The notes: generated by a model not told the origin, from the sequence alone. Counted from the stretch's first letter, positions 1-9,577 are shown. The stretch: DNA of 64,000 nucleotides from Mucilaginibacter sp. OK283 (GCF_900110415.1 NZ_FODR01000013.1:168502-232501), one strand, 5' to 3'. Numbers and translations: made by a program.

Positions 1-1
1 G

Positions 2-1774
2 GGTGGCGGCATTATCAACATTGTGCTAAAAAAGGGAAAAAATGTAGGAACCAACGGTACTTTAACTGCCGGGGCCGGATATGGCAAATATGCCAAAGGC
101 AGGGCCGGCATTCTTTTCAATAACCGGACGACAAAGGTTAACGTATTTGGCAACTATACTTTTGATGATAATAAAACTACGCGCATCATTAACACCGACA
201 GGAATATCAGCTACCACGACACCTTAAGTAACTACAATGTAGCCTATCATAATATCCAAAAAACACAAAACCACAATTTTAAAGCCGGGCTCGATTATTC
301 GTTGTCGCCAGGGCAAAGTATTGGTTTTTTGGTGGGCGGTATAGTAACCGATAGTAAATTTATAAAAGATAATACTTTAAAAATATCCAATCAAAATAAG
401 CTGGATTCTATCATCATTTCACAATCCAACCTTGACAGGGGCAGCAGCTTTTTAAATTATAATATTAATTATAACGCCGAACTGGATAAAAGCGGCAAAA
501 GCCTTTCGGCCGATGCTACCTACTCTACTTATAGCCGCCATTCCAATGAGTTTATTACCAACAATTTTTATACGCCCGGTGGCAGCAATTACCGGGACGC
601 CCAGCAATTGCAAAATATTTCGCCCTCCGGCATCCACATCTGGACGTTTAAAGCCGACTACGTAAACCCGCTTACCAAAACTTCGCGCATTGAGGCAGGT
701 GCAAAATACAACTATGCCAAAAGCGATAACAACCTTACATTTGGGCCCAGGGTTGGCAATGTTTATAAAGCTGATCCTGATTTTAGCAACCGTTTTTTGT
801 ATATCGAAAAAGTAAGCGCAGGATATATTAATTACATTAACAAAGTTGGCAAGTGGGATATTACGGCCGGTTTGCGGGCCGAAAACACCAATTCAAAAGG
901 AAGCTCGGTAAGCAGCACATGGACAACTACTTACTATAACTATTTTGACCTGTTTCCGCAAACACAGGTAAGTTATACTTACAACCAAAAAAACGTTTTC
1001 GGCATAAGTTTCAACCGCGGCATCCACCGACCCGATTACCAGGACATCAACCCGTTTTTATATTACACCGATCCGTACGATTACCGGTCGGGCAATAAAA
1101 ATTTAAAACCCGAGTATACCAGTACCATCCAGCTATCGCATACTTACAACGATACCTTTATCACTACGTTATATTACAACCAAACCAATGATGCATACGA
1201 TTTTCCGGTTTACCGGCAAAACGATACCACCAAGGTTAATATAACCGAGCGTAAAAACTTTGGCCATATTTACGTATACGGAATATCATTTTACGCGCCT
1301 GTACAATTTACCAAATGGTGGTCGGCAAATTTTAATTTAGATGCATCATATATACGCTACAAGGCTTACCCGGTTAATGGCAGTTTTAATAAAGCATCGC
1401 TGGACATTATTTTTAACAGCACCCAAACCTTTGCAATTAGCAGCACCATAGCTGCCGAAATTACCGGCAGGTACGAATCGCCAACTTTATACGGTGTAAA
1501 CCAACTTAAACAAAGCTATGCGGTTAATGCCGGCATCAGCAAAAGTATTTTTAACAAACGCGCAAGTATTAAAATAAATTTAAATGATGTTTTTAATACT
1601 GACCGCGACCGCAATCATGCCATGTACCAAAACATCGATCTATCGGAATACAATAAAAAAGAAACCCAGATAGTGCGAATTGGATTTTCGTATCGTTTTG
1701 GTAAAACATCGGTTAAATCGGCCACTAAACACAATACAGGTAGCGATGATGAGCAGCGCCGTACCGGTAATTAA
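2..1774 (+). CDS. TonB-linked outer-membrane beta-barrel protein, 5'-truncated by window edge
   Basis: The frame is open from the first bases of the window, so the N-terminus (signal peptide, probable carboxypeptidase-regulatory-like domain and most of the plug) is missing. The first visible residues, GGGIINIVLKKG, are the typical end of a TonB-receptor plug. What follows is about 580 residues of alternating aromatic/polar strands ending in IVRIGFSYRFGK, as in the large outer-membrane beta-barrel family (OMP_b-brl_3 type) of Bacteroidota. The protein should sit in the outer membrane and move a ligand with TonB energy or act as a structural barrel; the substrate cannot be read. An in-frame ATG at 23-25 is internal, not the start. 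The tail after the barrel is hydrophilic and ends RRTGN. No terminator was seen after the stop. Confidence 0.85.
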   Translation, partial: GGGIINIVLKKGKNVGTNGTLTAGAGYGKYAKGRAGILFNNRTTKVNVFGNYTFDDNKTTRIINTDRNISYHDTLSNYNVAYHNIQKTQNHNFKAGLDYSLSPGQSIGFLVGGIVTDSKFIKDNTLKISNQNKLDSIIISQSNLDRGSSFLNYNINYNAELDKSGKSLSADATYSTYSRHSNEFITNNFYTPGGSNYRDAQQLQNISPSGIHIWTFKADYVNPLTKTSRIEAGAKYNYAKSDNNLTFGPRVGNVYKADPDFSNRFLYIEKVSAGYINYINKVGKWDITAGLRAENTNSKGSSVSSTWTTTYYNYFDLFPQTQVSYTYNQKNVFGISFNRGIHRPDYQDINPFLYYTDPYDYRSGNKNLKPEYTSTIQLSHTYNDTFITTLYYNQTNDAYDFPVYRQNDTTKVNITERKNFGHIYVYGISFYAPVQFTKWWSANFNLDASYIRYKAYPVNGSFNKASLDIIFNSTQTFAISSTIAAEITGRYESPTLYGVNQLKQSYAVNAGISKSIFNKRASIKINLNDVFNTDRDRNHAMYQNIDLSEYNKKETQIVRIGFSYRFGKTSVKSATKHNTGSDDEQRRTGN

Positions 1775-1890
1775 GGTAATGTTGTGTTAACAGTGAAATG
1801 GAGGATAGTATTCAGTCGAAAACCCGAAGTCAAGGGTAAAAAACAGAGACCCGGGCTTAGAATTATATATTTTGGAGTTTCAAATTGAGC

Positions 1891-2121
1891 TTACCTGATC
1901 CGGATCTCCGGATATTTACCTTTTATCTGGGTAACAAAAAAATGCCCTAATGATTCGGCACTGATGAACTTTTTGAAGGAAGCATTTGAAAAGCCAAAGT
2001 ATTGCCATACCCCTCCGCTATCCCTAAATTCAAGTTCCAATATTTTAGAAGAAGGATCGTAGCCTGCGCTATTCAATGCCGATGACTGTACCGACTGCCT
2101 TTGCATAACTTGCTTTTGCAT
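1891..2121 (-). CDS. KTSC domain protein
   Basis: A 76-residue protein that is almost entirely one KTSC domain (about residues 10-72). The family pattern is visible: SSALNSAGYDPSSKILELEF, a G-x-WQYFGFS strand, then SLGHFFVTQIKGKYP. In the family the domain is named for a Lys-Thr-Ser-Cys set of residues and occurs alone or fused to RNA- or nucleotide-related domains; its biochemical role is not established. This copy has Ile-Lys near the C-terminus but no cysteine, so the name-giving set is incomplete. It lies on the minus strand just downstream of the DUF1634 gene with a 52 bp gap, so it could be the last gene of that unit. It is probably cytoplasmic, with no signal peptide or membrane segment. 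Confidence 0.75.
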   Translation of the reverse strand: MQKQVMQRQSVQSSALNSAGYDPSSKILELEFRDSGGVWQYFGFSNASFKKFISAESLGHFFVTQIKGKYPEIRIR

Positions 2122-2173
2122 AATACTTTATAGTTAATACAATGCGCAAAAGATAAAAAGGTTTTAAATACTT

Positions 2174-2554
2174 TTATCCTGCATGCCCGCTCAGCATGCT
2201 GGCCACGATAATCAGCAACACCAGCATGGTGATGCCCAGGTACAGGTAATCCTTTTCAATTACAAAACCAATGGCCGAAAACACCACCCGTATAATGGGG
2301 GTAGCTATTAACAATATAATACCGGCCTGAATAATGGCGCGGCCACGGCCGGTAAAAATACCGTGCACAATCCCCCCAACGCTCCCCACAAAATCGGGCA
2401 CACCTTTAAAGGTGCTATAGTCTACCTGGGTTTGCCCGTGCCTGTACAGGTACAACACTCCACCAATAAAAACAACGCTCATGGATATTAATACGCCTGC
2501 ACGCAATATCCAGCCTATAATGGCTTGCATGTCGGTATCCTTAAATTTGGTCAT
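2174..2554 (-). CDS. DUF1634 small membrane protein
   Basis: A 126-residue protein with three hydrophobic segments (about residues 10-30, 71-91 and 100-120), matching the DUF1634 family of small inner-membrane proteins. The motif GWILRAGVLISMSVVFIGG at the first helix and TPIIRVVFSAIGF before the third are typical. In many bacteria this family is encoded next to a TauE/SafE anion permease and is presumed to be its partner. Here the neighbours are an acidic hypothetical gene (24 bp upstream, same strand) and a KTSC gene, while a TauE permease lies about 21 kb away at 24026-24862. The 24 bp spacing suggests co-transcription with the upstream gene. The family assignment is strong; its function is inferred from usual context only. 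Confidence 0.8.
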   Translation of the reverse strand: MTKFKDTDMQAIIGWILRAGVLISMSVVFIGGVLYLYRHGQTQVDYSTFKGVPDFVGSVGGIVHGIFTGRGRAIIQAGIILLIATPIIRVVFSAIGFVIEKDYLYLGITMLVLLIIVASMLSGHAG

Positions 2555-2578
2555 TTAGTTGTGGTCATTATTCATCGA

Positions 2579-3586
2579 CTAAACAGCAGGATACCGTCTC
2601 CTCAGCAAGTTATAAAACTTCTCTGCGGTTGCGGCTTTACCTTCCCAGTTGTTTTTGGCAACGTAATTAGTTTTCAAAAAGCGCTCGGCTTCTTCGTAGG
2701 TATTAAAGCGGTTTACTATCTCAATAGCTTCGCTGTAGGCCAGGCTGTAACCGTTAAACAAGTCTTTAATATAAAGTAGTTTATCGTTCAGGTTTATGGC
2801 CGATTTTAGGTCGGTAATGGGCAGCGCATTAGCTGATGTAGGCAAGTTTTTGTCCCGCTCTGCTATTTGCGCCGATATTTTTTGATTAAAGGTAAGTACT
2901 TTATCAGTCTCTTCTTTTACAGGTTCAACTTTAGCCACCATCGGTTTAAATAGGTCTGGTAGTGGCGCGGGTGCTGGTTTTTCAATCACCGGCTTGGCCA
3001 GGGTAACGGATTCCAATGGTTTTACTTCTTCCTCTGGTTCACCGGCTTCATCCAACACTATTTCTTGTTCCGGAGTTTCTGAACCCTCGCTTTCAAATGT
3101 ATAAGGATCTTCGGTGCTATCTGCCTCCAGGTTAATTACCGGGGTTGGTTCTTCGTTAGCAGGGGCAGGCAGCTCTATTTCGGGTTTAACCGGGTTATAG
3201 GGTACATGAACGGGAGGTTCGGCTTCATTGGTTAATTCCAGCCTGGTTTCGCCCACCGGTTTCTGCTGAACCATAGGTTCAAAAAAGCGACGTTCGTGTA
3301 ATGGCTCTTGCTTTGTTACCGGTGTGGCTGTAACCACAGGCCTGGGTTTTTCAATTGCAGGCTCCGGCTTAATTATAGCCAGTTCCGGTTTATCGGCTGG
3401 CGTGGTTTTGCGCTCATGTATTTTGCGCAGTATTTCGGCATGATCTTTTAAAAAATGGGCATTAGCTACAAAAAGCTCCAGTTCAAGTTCATTCAAATCG
3501 CTGTTTTCGGCTTTCAGGTAATCATATTGGTCATTAAGCTCTTGTAAAATACCACCAATCTTTTTAAAAATATCCATTTGCTTCAT
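2579..3586 (-). CDS. Conserved hypothetical acidic protein with Pro/Glu-rich linker
   Basis: No named domain recognised. The protein has an N-terminal predicted helical part (MDIFKKIGGILQELNDQYDY, then a run rich in Glu/Leu), a central low-complexity stretch of about 170 residues dominated by Pro, Glu, Val and Thr, and a compact C-terminal part starting near NLNDKLLYIKDLFNG and ending NLLRRRYPAV. The ends look conserved and the middle looks like a flexible tether. There is no signal peptide. The frame stays open to an ATG at 3661, but the ATG at 3586 (or 3577) is preferred: the extra 25 residues look non-conserved, and a TATTTTTG box of the Bacteroidota -7 type sits on this strand at 3613-3620, 27 bp before it. 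The DUF1634 gene follows after 24 bp. Confidence 0.6.
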   Translation of the reverse strand: MKQMDIFKKIGGILQELNDQYDYLKAENSDLNELELELFVANAHFLKDHAEILRKIHERKTTPADKPELAIIKPEPAIEKPRPVVTATPVTKQEPLHERRFFEPMVQQKPVGETRLELTNEAEPPVHVPYNPVKPEIELPAPANEEPTPVINLEADSTEDPYTFESEGSETPEQEIVLDEAGEPEEEVKPLESVTLAKPVIEKPAPAPLPDLFKPMVAKVEPVKEETDKVLTFNQKISAQIAERDKNLPTSANALPITDLKSAINLNDKLLYIKDLFNGYSLAYSEAIEIVNRFNTYEEAERFLKTNYVAKNNWEGKAATAEKFYNLLRRRYPAV

Positions 3587-3841
3587 GGCTTCAATGTTGG
3601 GAAAATGCTTACCAAAAATAGGATAAAATTCTGATATTTGGCGCCGTGCTATACCATACACGTTGTATGCTATAGTTACAATATGAATATCAGTTGCTTT
3701 GTTTTACATCTTCCGTTTTTTTCTTTTCGGGTTAAGGAGGCAAGGTTTTAATATCGAGATTTGGCAATCACACCAGGTTTTTGAGATTTAGCGTTTGGGA
3801 CTTAGGATTTAGAGTTTAATATTTAGGTTTTTATTTAAAGA

Positions 3842-4414
3842 ATGGTTTACCACGAAGATGTTTTTAGGCGTAAAAGTGAATCAGGTGGCAGTATTGAACT
3901 GGTATGCGGATCGATGTTTTCGGGCAAAACCGAAGAGCTTATCCGCAGGCTAAACCGTGCACGAATTGCTAAACTAAAAGTAGAGATATTTAGCCCAAAA
4001 TCAGATACACGTTACAGCGACGATGCCATCGTTTCGCACAATGCCAACAGGTTTAGCTCAACACCTGTTGATAGTGCATCGGCTATATTGCTGCTCACTA
4101 ATGATGCTCACGTGATAGGGATAGACGAAGCGCAATTTTTTGACGACCAATTACCCGAGGTTTGCAATATACTGGCCAATAAAGGCATCCGCGTAATAGT
4201 TGCCGGGTTGGACATGGATTTTAAGGGCCGCCCTTTTGGCCCCATGCCAGCCATTATGGCCATTGCCGAATCGGTTACCAAACTGCATGCCGTTTGTGTG
4301 CAATGCGGCAACCCCGCTTTGTATTCCTATCGCCTTGTACCCGATAACGCCCGAATCCTTTTGGGCGAAAAAGAAAGCTACGAACCTCGCTGCCGCATTT
4401 GTTATAATAGCTAA
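3842..4414 (+). CDS. tdk: Thymidine kinase, type II
   Basis: Phosphorylates thymidine to dTMP with ATP in the pyrimidine salvage pathway, in the cytoplasm. The 190-residue length is normal for the type II (TK1-like) family. Visible motifs: Walker A GSMFSGKT (residues 23-30), the Mg-binding/Walker B stretch IGIDEAQFF (92-100) with the general base Glu96-type position, and two zinc-binding cysteine pairs, CVQC (152, 155) and CRIC (184, 187), that hold the lasso lid. The start is the ATG that keeps about 18 residues before the first strand. It is a single gene, transcribed away from the upstream minus-strand unit, with a response-regulator gene 169 bp downstream. Identification is firm. Confidence 0.97.
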   Translation: MVYHEDVFRRKSESGGSIELVCGSMFSGKTEELIRRLNRARIAKLKVEIFSPKSDTRYSDDAIVSHNANRFSSTPVDSASAILLLTNDAHVIGIDEAQFFDDQLPEVCNILANKGIRVIVAGLDMDFKGRPFGPMPAIMAIAESVTKLHAVCVQCGNPALYSYRLVPDNARILLGEKESYEPRCRICYNS

Positions 4415-4583
4415 GGTAATTTATAGCCTAAAGTTTTTTTGGGGTATAAGCCAAATTGCCAAAACAAAAGGTATTCTGTTTGTTATTATAGCACCGGACC
4501 TGTTTAATTTTAAATGAATTATAGGAAAATTTTATAATTTTTAATTAAAGTTAACTATATTCGGTCTTAACTATCAATACCTT

Positions 4584-4952
4584 ATGGCTAAGAAAATTTT
4601 AGTGATCGAAGATGATAAAGACATCAGGGATACCATAGCGTACGTTCTGGAAGAGGAAGGTTACGAAGTTGTGGCCTCGGACAATGCCCGGATCCTTAAA
4701 AAGCTTTTAGAGATAAACCCGGACCTTATTCTGCTGGATAACTGGCTTACCGACTGGAAAAGCGATGCCAGCGGCCAGGAAATAAGCAAGGGCCTTAAAA
4801 GCGACCCAGCCACAAGTCATATACCGGTTGTCATGATATCTGCAGTAAACAATATTGAAGAAATTACCAAAGCGGGCAGTGCTAACGGCTACCTTAAAAA
4901 GCCTTTCGATTTAACCGAGCTAACCAGGACAGTAAAAAAACACTTAGAATAG
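4584..4952 (+). CDS. Single-domain response regulator (receiver only)
   Basis: A 122-residue protein consisting of one CheY-like receiver domain. The acidic pocket is Asp10/Asp11, the phosphoacceptor is Asp52 in LILLDNWL, the conserved Ser/Thr is Ser86 (VVMISA) and the Lys is Lys105/106 in YLKKPFDL. There is no output domain, so it would act by protein-protein contact or as a phosphorelay intermediate. No histidine kinase is encoded nearby, so its partner is unknown. A long loop after Asp52 (TDWKSDASGQE) is typical of Bacteroidota stand-alone receivers. A strong bidirectional terminator follows at 4973-5004. Confidence 0.92.
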   Translation: MAKKILVIEDDKDIRDTIAYVLEEEGYEVVASDNARILKKLLEINPDLILLDNWLTDWKSDASGQEISKGLKSDPATSHIPVVMISAVNNIEEITKAGSANGYLKKPFDLTELTRTVKKHLE

Positions 4953-4972
4953 TTTGTAAAACAATAAAGCCC

Positions 4973-5004
4973 AAAAGGCCTTCCACAGTCTCGGAAGGCC
5001 TTTT
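4973..5004. terminator. Bidirectional rho-independent terminator
   Basis: A perfect 12 bp inverted repeat (AAAAGGCCTTCC / GGAAGGCCTTTT) with an 8-base loop and a T-run on the right and an A-run on the left. It can end transcription of the response regulator from the left and of the FecA-like receptor from the right. Confidence 0.9.
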
Positions 5005-5010
5005 TTTTAT

Positions 5011-7191
5011 TTAAAGCTTAATTCCAAAGCCTACATAAAATGTGCGGCCATCTGCCGGCAAAATGCCCGGCCCGGGGTACATGTTAATACGGCGTGTATA
5101 ATATTGGGCATTAAACAGATTATTGATGCCTACGCTGATATGGTAGTTTTTAAAAAACCGGTAGTTGAACGCCCAGTCGGCCACATGGTAAGCGGGTACT
5201 ATCCCAGTAGCACCGGTTGAGTTGAATACCGTATTATTGGCATCGCTGTAGCTTTTACTGGTATAACTCAACTGCAGGGTACTGCTCACAGGGCCGCTTA
5301 AAAAAGTAAGGCCGGTACGGTTTATCCAGTCGGGCACATTTTCAAGGTGGTTGCCGGCCAGGCTGATGTTTTTACCTGCCTGATTAATTGCCCCGGTGAC
5401 GTAGCGCCCATGTGTATAAGCCAGTGAATTAAACAAACGGATATCGCTGCCGGCACGGGCATTAAACGAACGGAGTAATGATACTTCGATATATGCCTCG
5501 ATGCCCTTGGCCACGCCATTGCCTATATTAGTTAAATACAAATGGCTTACATTTTGGGCGTCGGTTTGGGTGAGCGTTCCTGCCCTATTGTTGTAGCGTA
5601 CATAAAAGCCATTAATATCAAAACTAAGTATAGCACCTACGTTGCCGCGGTAACCCATATCTATATCATATCCCCGGCTATCTTTAATGTTAGGGTCAAT
5701 CACTGTCAGGTTATCAGCAGGAGTAACGGCCGCATACAGGTAGGGACGGTAAGCCTGCGATATATTGCCGTATAGCTGGCTGCCATTCCCGAACTGGTAC
5801 TGTAACCCCGTGCCAAATAGCGGGAAGTTGCGGTTCCCTTTATAGCCAATGGGGAAGGTTGCATTACTGATAACGCCCGATGTTGTCGATTTGATGACTT
5901 CGTACCGTACTCCCGGCGTTATGGTAAATTGTGGCGTAACCTGGAAAATGTTCTCGGCAAAGGCTGCATAATTGATAGAGTGGAGCTTTAAATCTATTCC
6001 ATAAGGTTTAACCAGCGTTAAATCGAAATCGGAGGCGATGGTGCCTACACCTTTTTGCTTGCGTTTGGTGGTTTCTTCAAAATATCTTACCCCGGTGGTA
6101 TAGGCGCTTTTAAGATTACCCAATTTGTAGGTATGCAGTAAACGTGCTTCGGTAGTAAAGCCTGCATAATAATCCCGGTCTACCTGGCGTGGGTTAAATG
6201 TTTTCAGGCCGGCATTAACGGTATCTTTAATGTTAGGCGTATTGATAAACTGCACACTGTTACGCTGGCCAAATACCACATGCGATGTAATCTCTAACCG
6301 GGTATTGCTGTTAAACGCGTAATTGAATAACAAAGCCGGGATATTAATTTCGGGGTTGAAAAAGTTCCTGGCCCTGAATGATTGCCGGTTATCAGCCGCA
6401 AATTGCGCATCTGTTAAGCCGCCCGCTATTTGCTGCACATAATCTGATCGTGAAAACTGCAATGCTATGCTGCCCTTGCTATTAAACTGGTATTTGATAT
6501 TGGCATAGTACGAGTGGTAATCAAAAGCCGCGTTAGGCCGCCAGCCGTCGCCCCGGCGGGTGGAGTAAAAGGCATAATAGCTCAGTTTGCCAACTTTACC
6601 GCCAACGGCATTGTAGGAGTTAAAAAAGTTATTTGAACCGGCAGTTTGTTCGCTCTCAAAACCAAAAACTTTGGTGCTGTCACCCTCTTTAATTTTATAG
6701 TTTACCATGCCGCCAAACTGGGGGCCAAACTGTAACGCGGCCGAGCCCCGTACAAACTGTACTTCGCCAATGGCCTGGAAGGGTACATTGTAGTGACTTT
6801 CGGGGTAGCCAAATGCGTCGGAGTTGGTATTGTATCCGTTTTGCCGCATGTTCATCTCGATAGACCGGTGCGGATCGGTCCCCCTGCTGCCTATGTTTAA
6901 TTGCAAACCGGCGCCATCCATTTCCCAAACATTAAGGCCGGGCACTTTGGCAAACAGCATTCGGGCGGAGTTATTGACAAGGGTAATTTTACCGGCATCA
7001 GGGTAAATTAAATGCGTACGCTTACCTGCAAAAATATAAGTACCCTGCACATTGGACAGGTATTTTGCTCTGCTTTCTTTAATAATCACACTATCCAGGT
7101 GCAGGGTATCCCTGGTGCTCCTTTGCGCCTGGGCATAGCCGGACGCCACGATGGATAGTATAAATAGGGTTATTTTATAAAAATTGTTCAT
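5011..7191 (-). CDS. TonB-dependent receptor, FecA-like (ferric citrate type)
   Basis: An outer-membrane active-transport receptor of 726 residues. Residues 1-22 are a signal peptide ending YAQA. The plug follows without a carboxypeptidase-like domain; it contains GSRGTDPHRSIEMNMRQNG and the VRGSAALQFGPQFGGMVNYK segment that closes the plug in FecA-family receptors. The rest is a beta-barrel that ends in an aromatic residue-rich strand, FYVGFGIKL. By family, the likely cargo is a ferric chelate such as ferric dicitrate, but the specificity is inferred. It is monocistronic: divergent from the amylase gene upstream and separated from the response regulator by a shared terminator. No sigma/anti-sigma FecIR pair is present nearby, unlike classic fec loci. 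Confidence 0.85.
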   Translation of the reverse strand: MNNFYKITLFILSIVASGYAQAQRSTRDTLHLDSVIIKESRAKYLSNVQGTYIFAGKRTHLIYPDAGKITLVNNSARMLFAKVPGLNVWEMDGAGLQLNIGSRGTDPHRSIEMNMRQNGYNTNSDAFGYPESHYNVPFQAIGEVQFVRGSAALQFGPQFGGMVNYKIKEGDSTKVFGFESEQTAGSNNFFNSYNAVGGKVGKLSYYAFYSTRRGDGWRPNAAFDYHSYYANIKYQFNSKGSIALQFSRSDYVQQIAGGLTDAQFAADNRQSFRARNFFNPEINIPALLFNYAFNSNTRLEITSHVVFGQRNSVQFINTPNIKDTVNAGLKTFNPRQVDRDYYAGFTTEARLLHTYKLGNLKSAYTTGVRYFEETTKRKQKGVGTIASDFDLTLVKPYGIDLKLHSINYAAFAENIFQVTPQFTITPGVRYEVIKSTTSGVISNATFPIGYKGNRNFPLFGTGLQYQFGNGSQLYGNISQAYRPYLYAAVTPADNLTVIDPNIKDSRGYDIDMGYRGNVGAILSFDINGFYVRYNNRAGTLTQTDAQNVSHLYLTNIGNGVAKGIEAYIEVSLLRSFNARAGSDIRLFNSLAYTHGRYVTGAINQAGKNISLAGNHLENVPDWINRTGLTFLSGPVSSTLQLSYTSKSYSDANNTVFNSTGATGIVPAYHVADWAFNYRFFKNYHISVGINNLFNAQYYTRRINMYPGPGILPADGRTFYVGFGIKL

Positions 7192-7587
7192 AAGTTTAAA
7201 TTGATAGTATAGGCGTATAACCTGGAATGATTAAGCAATACTATGGCGAATGTTCTTTTCAAGAATGATTCTAAATAAGCACAATGCTAAGTATAATTTT
7301 TGTGGATTGACAGGTTTATTTAAAAATATTCATGCTGCTGTGCATATGGCGCCGTTAAAGTAGCAAGCATCCGGTCTGCCGCGCAGCGTCTCGATCACGA
7401 AATCCGGTTATCTGAAAGTGGTAGCGCCTATTGTTTCTTAAAACCTAATTATATACTTTTGTAAACACTTGGTTTTCATAGCATAACCCCAGTTGCTGTT
7501 TTTGAGAAATTTATTTTAGGTGTTGTTATACTTAAAATAGAAAATTCAGGTTACTTTTATACGGCCAATTTTATAAACGCAAAATAT
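7192..7587. other. Divergent intergenic region, FecA-like receptor / amylase
   Basis: 396 bp between two divergently read genes. Apart from the promoter noted at 7431-7461 it holds no open frame of interest. It must also hold the promoter for the FecA-like receptor, which I could not place. A GC-richer patch at about 7345-7425 stands out from AT-rich flanks, without clear repeats. Confidence 0.5.
7431..7461 (+). promoter_or_regulatory. Predicted promoter for the amylase gene (-33 TTG / -7 TACTTTTG)
   Basis: TACTTTTG at 7454-7461 matches the Bacteroidota primary-sigma -7 consensus TAnnTTTG exactly, and TTG at 7431-7433 lies 20 bp upstream, the expected spacing for the -33 element. This leaves a leader of roughly 120 bases before the ATG at 7588. 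Confidence 0.6.
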
Positions 7588-9525
7588 ATGATAATCAAAA
7601 ATGTTTACTTTTTGCTGGTCACCTTTTTAGTGATTGGATCTACTTCATGCAAGAAGCCTTCTTCCGGAGATAATTCCGGGAACGTTCCCGGAGATACCAC
7701 AACAGTGGTACCGGGTGGTAAAGCGTTGCCTTCGGGCGCTGTTGATGGCGTTACTTACATCAACTCGGGCAAGTCGGTTATTTTCAATTTATACGCGCCA
7801 TCAAAAACATCTGTAAGCGTTATTGGCGATTTCAATAACTGGACAGCCGATGCCAAATATGCGATGAACCACACACCCGATGGCAAAAACTGGTGGATTC
7901 AGATTGACAACCTTGATCCAAACATCGAGTATGCCTACCAGTACCTGATTGACGGCACGCTTAAAGTAGCCGATCCGTACACCCAAAAAGTGCTCGATCC
8001 TAATAATGACAGCTATATAGATGCCCTTACTTATCCTGGTTTAAAAGCTTACCCAACCGGCAAAACAACCGGAAATGTAAGTGTGATGCAGGCCAACCAG
8101 CCTGCTTATAGCTGGAAGGTGCCAAACTTTGTACGGCCGGAAAAAAAGAACCTGGTGATATATGAATTATTGCTGCGCGATTTTGTTACCAACCACAATT
8201 ATCAAACTTTAAAAGATTCGTTAAACTACCTGGCCAAACTTGGTGTAAATGCCATTGAGCTGATGCCCATAAACGAGTTTGAAGGTAACCTTTCATGGGG
8301 ATATAACCCTTCGTTTTACTTTGCTCCCGATAAATATTATGGCACTAAGAATGCCTTAAAAGCATTTATCGACGAATGCCACTCCAGAGGTATTGCGGTT
8401 ATTCAGGACATGGTGTTAAATCATTCGTTTGGTCAATCGCCAATGGTGCAAATGTATTTTAATACCGCCGCTGGCAAGCCGGCAGCAAACAATCCCTGGT
8501 ACAATGTAGACCCTACACACCCATACAACGTAGGGTACCAGTTTAATCATGAGAGCGCCGCTACCAAATACTTTGTAAAAAATGTGCTCAAATTCTGGAT
8601 GCAGGAGTATAAGATAGATGGTTTCCGGTTCGATCTTTCTAAGGGCTTCACACAGGTAAATTATGGTACCAGCGATGCCGCGGTAGGTCCCTGGGGCCAA
8701 TATGATGCCAGCCGCGTTGCCATATGGAAAGATTACAATAATTACATTAAAAGCATTGATAACAATAACTTTTACGTGATATTGGAACATTTTGCCGCCA
8801 ACCAGGAAGAAAAAGAACTATCCGGTGAGGGCATGATGCTTTGGAACAACCTGAATTATGCAGCCAACCAGGCTACCATGGGCTACATTACGGGGTGGGA
8901 TTTTAAAGGCATCTTTTACGATCAGCATACTTTTACCCTACCATACCAACTGGTGGGTTACTTTGAAAGCCATGACGAAGAGCGTTTGATGTTTAAAAAT
9001 GAAAGCTATGGAAACGCTTCGGGTAGTTATAATGTTAAAGATATTGCAACCGGCTTAAAACGCGAAGAAATGGCTGCGGCGTTCCTGTTCTCGGTACCGG
9101 GCCCTAAAATGTTATGGCAGTTTGGCGAATTGGGTTACGATAAATCTATTGACCTGAATGGCCGCACAGGTAATAAACCTATTTTGTGGAACTACTTTGC
9201 CGATGCCCAGCGCGTGCAACTATATAAAGTGTATTCGGCAATGATTAACCTACATAAAAAGAACGCAGTATTTGCATCAACAAATTATGTATACGATTTA
9301 TCAGGTTATGTTAAAAGTATCCAGTTAAAGGATGCCAGCGCCAATGTGGAAGTATTAGGAAACTTTGATGTGGTAACGCAAACCGCCAACATTACCTTTC
9401 CGTCAACCGGTACCTATACCGATGCATTAACGGGGACAACGTTAAATGTTACCTCGGCAACCATGCCGGTAACACTTGCGCCAGGCGAGTATCATGTGTA
9501 CAGCAGCGCTGCTTTAACACACTAA
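7588..9525 (+). CDS. Lipoprotein alpha-amylase family (GH13) enzyme
   Basis: A glycoside hydrolase of the alpha-amylase clan acting on alpha-glucans at the cell surface or in the periplasm. The N-terminus is a lipoprotein signal with lipobox GSTSC (Cys21) followed by a Gly/Thr/Pro-rich linker. Residues ~52-150 form an E-set/CBM48-like beta-sandwich (VSVIGDFNNW). The catalytic barrel covers ~180-560: QDMVLNH is conserved region I, GFRFDLS carries the nucleophile Asp349, VILEHF carries the acid/base Glu400, and GYFESHDEERL carries His462 and Asp463. A short beta domain ends the protein. No SusC/SusD or other starch genes are adjacent, so it is not in an obvious polysaccharide-utilisation locus. 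The CBM48 module suggests branched or glycogen-like substrates; this is inferred. Confidence 0.93.
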   Translation: MIIKNVYFLLVTFLVIGSTSCKKPSSGDNSGNVPGDTTTVVPGGKALPSGAVDGVTYINSGKSVIFNLYAPSKTSVSVIGDFNNWTADAKYAMNHTPDGKNWWIQIDNLDPNIEYAYQYLIDGTLKVADPYTQKVLDPNNDSYIDALTYPGLKAYPTGKTTGNVSVMQANQPAYSWKVPNFVRPEKKNLVIYELLLRDFVTNHNYQTLKDSLNYLAKLGVNAIELMPINEFEGNLSWGYNPSFYFAPDKYYGTKNALKAFIDECHSRGIAVIQDMVLNHSFGQSPMVQMYFNTAAGKPAANNPWYNVDPTHPYNVGYQFNHESAATKYFVKNVLKFWMQEYKIDGFRFDLSKGFTQVNYGTSDAAVGPWGQYDASRVAIWKDYNNYIKSIDNNNFYVILEHFAANQEEKELSGEGMMLWNNLNYAANQATMGYITGWDFKGIFYDQHTFTLPYQLVGYFESHDEERLMFKNESYGNASGSYNVKDIATGLKREEMAAAFLFSVPGPKMLWQFGELGYDKSIDLNGRTGNKPILWNYFADAQRVQLYKVYSAMINLHKKNAVFASTNYVYDLSGYVKSIQLKDASANVEVLGNFDVVTQTANITFPSTGTYTDALTGTTLNVTSATMPVTLAPGEYHVYSSAALTH

Positions 9526-9548
9526 TAGCAGGCTAACATGCTAATAAT

Positions 9549-9577
9549 AAAGGCCCCGCGGTAATCCCGGGGCCTTT
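9549..9577 (+). terminator. Terminator after amylase gene
   Basis: Perfect 10 bp inverted repeat AAAGGCCCCG / CGGGGCCTTT with a short loop, 24 bp after the stop codon, followed by a T-rich stretch. Confidence 0.85.

Noticed and set aside
5011..7191. FecIR-type regulation of the FecA-like receptor
   Set aside because: No sigma or anti-sigma gene is adjacent and the receptor lacks an N-terminal signalling extension before the plug.
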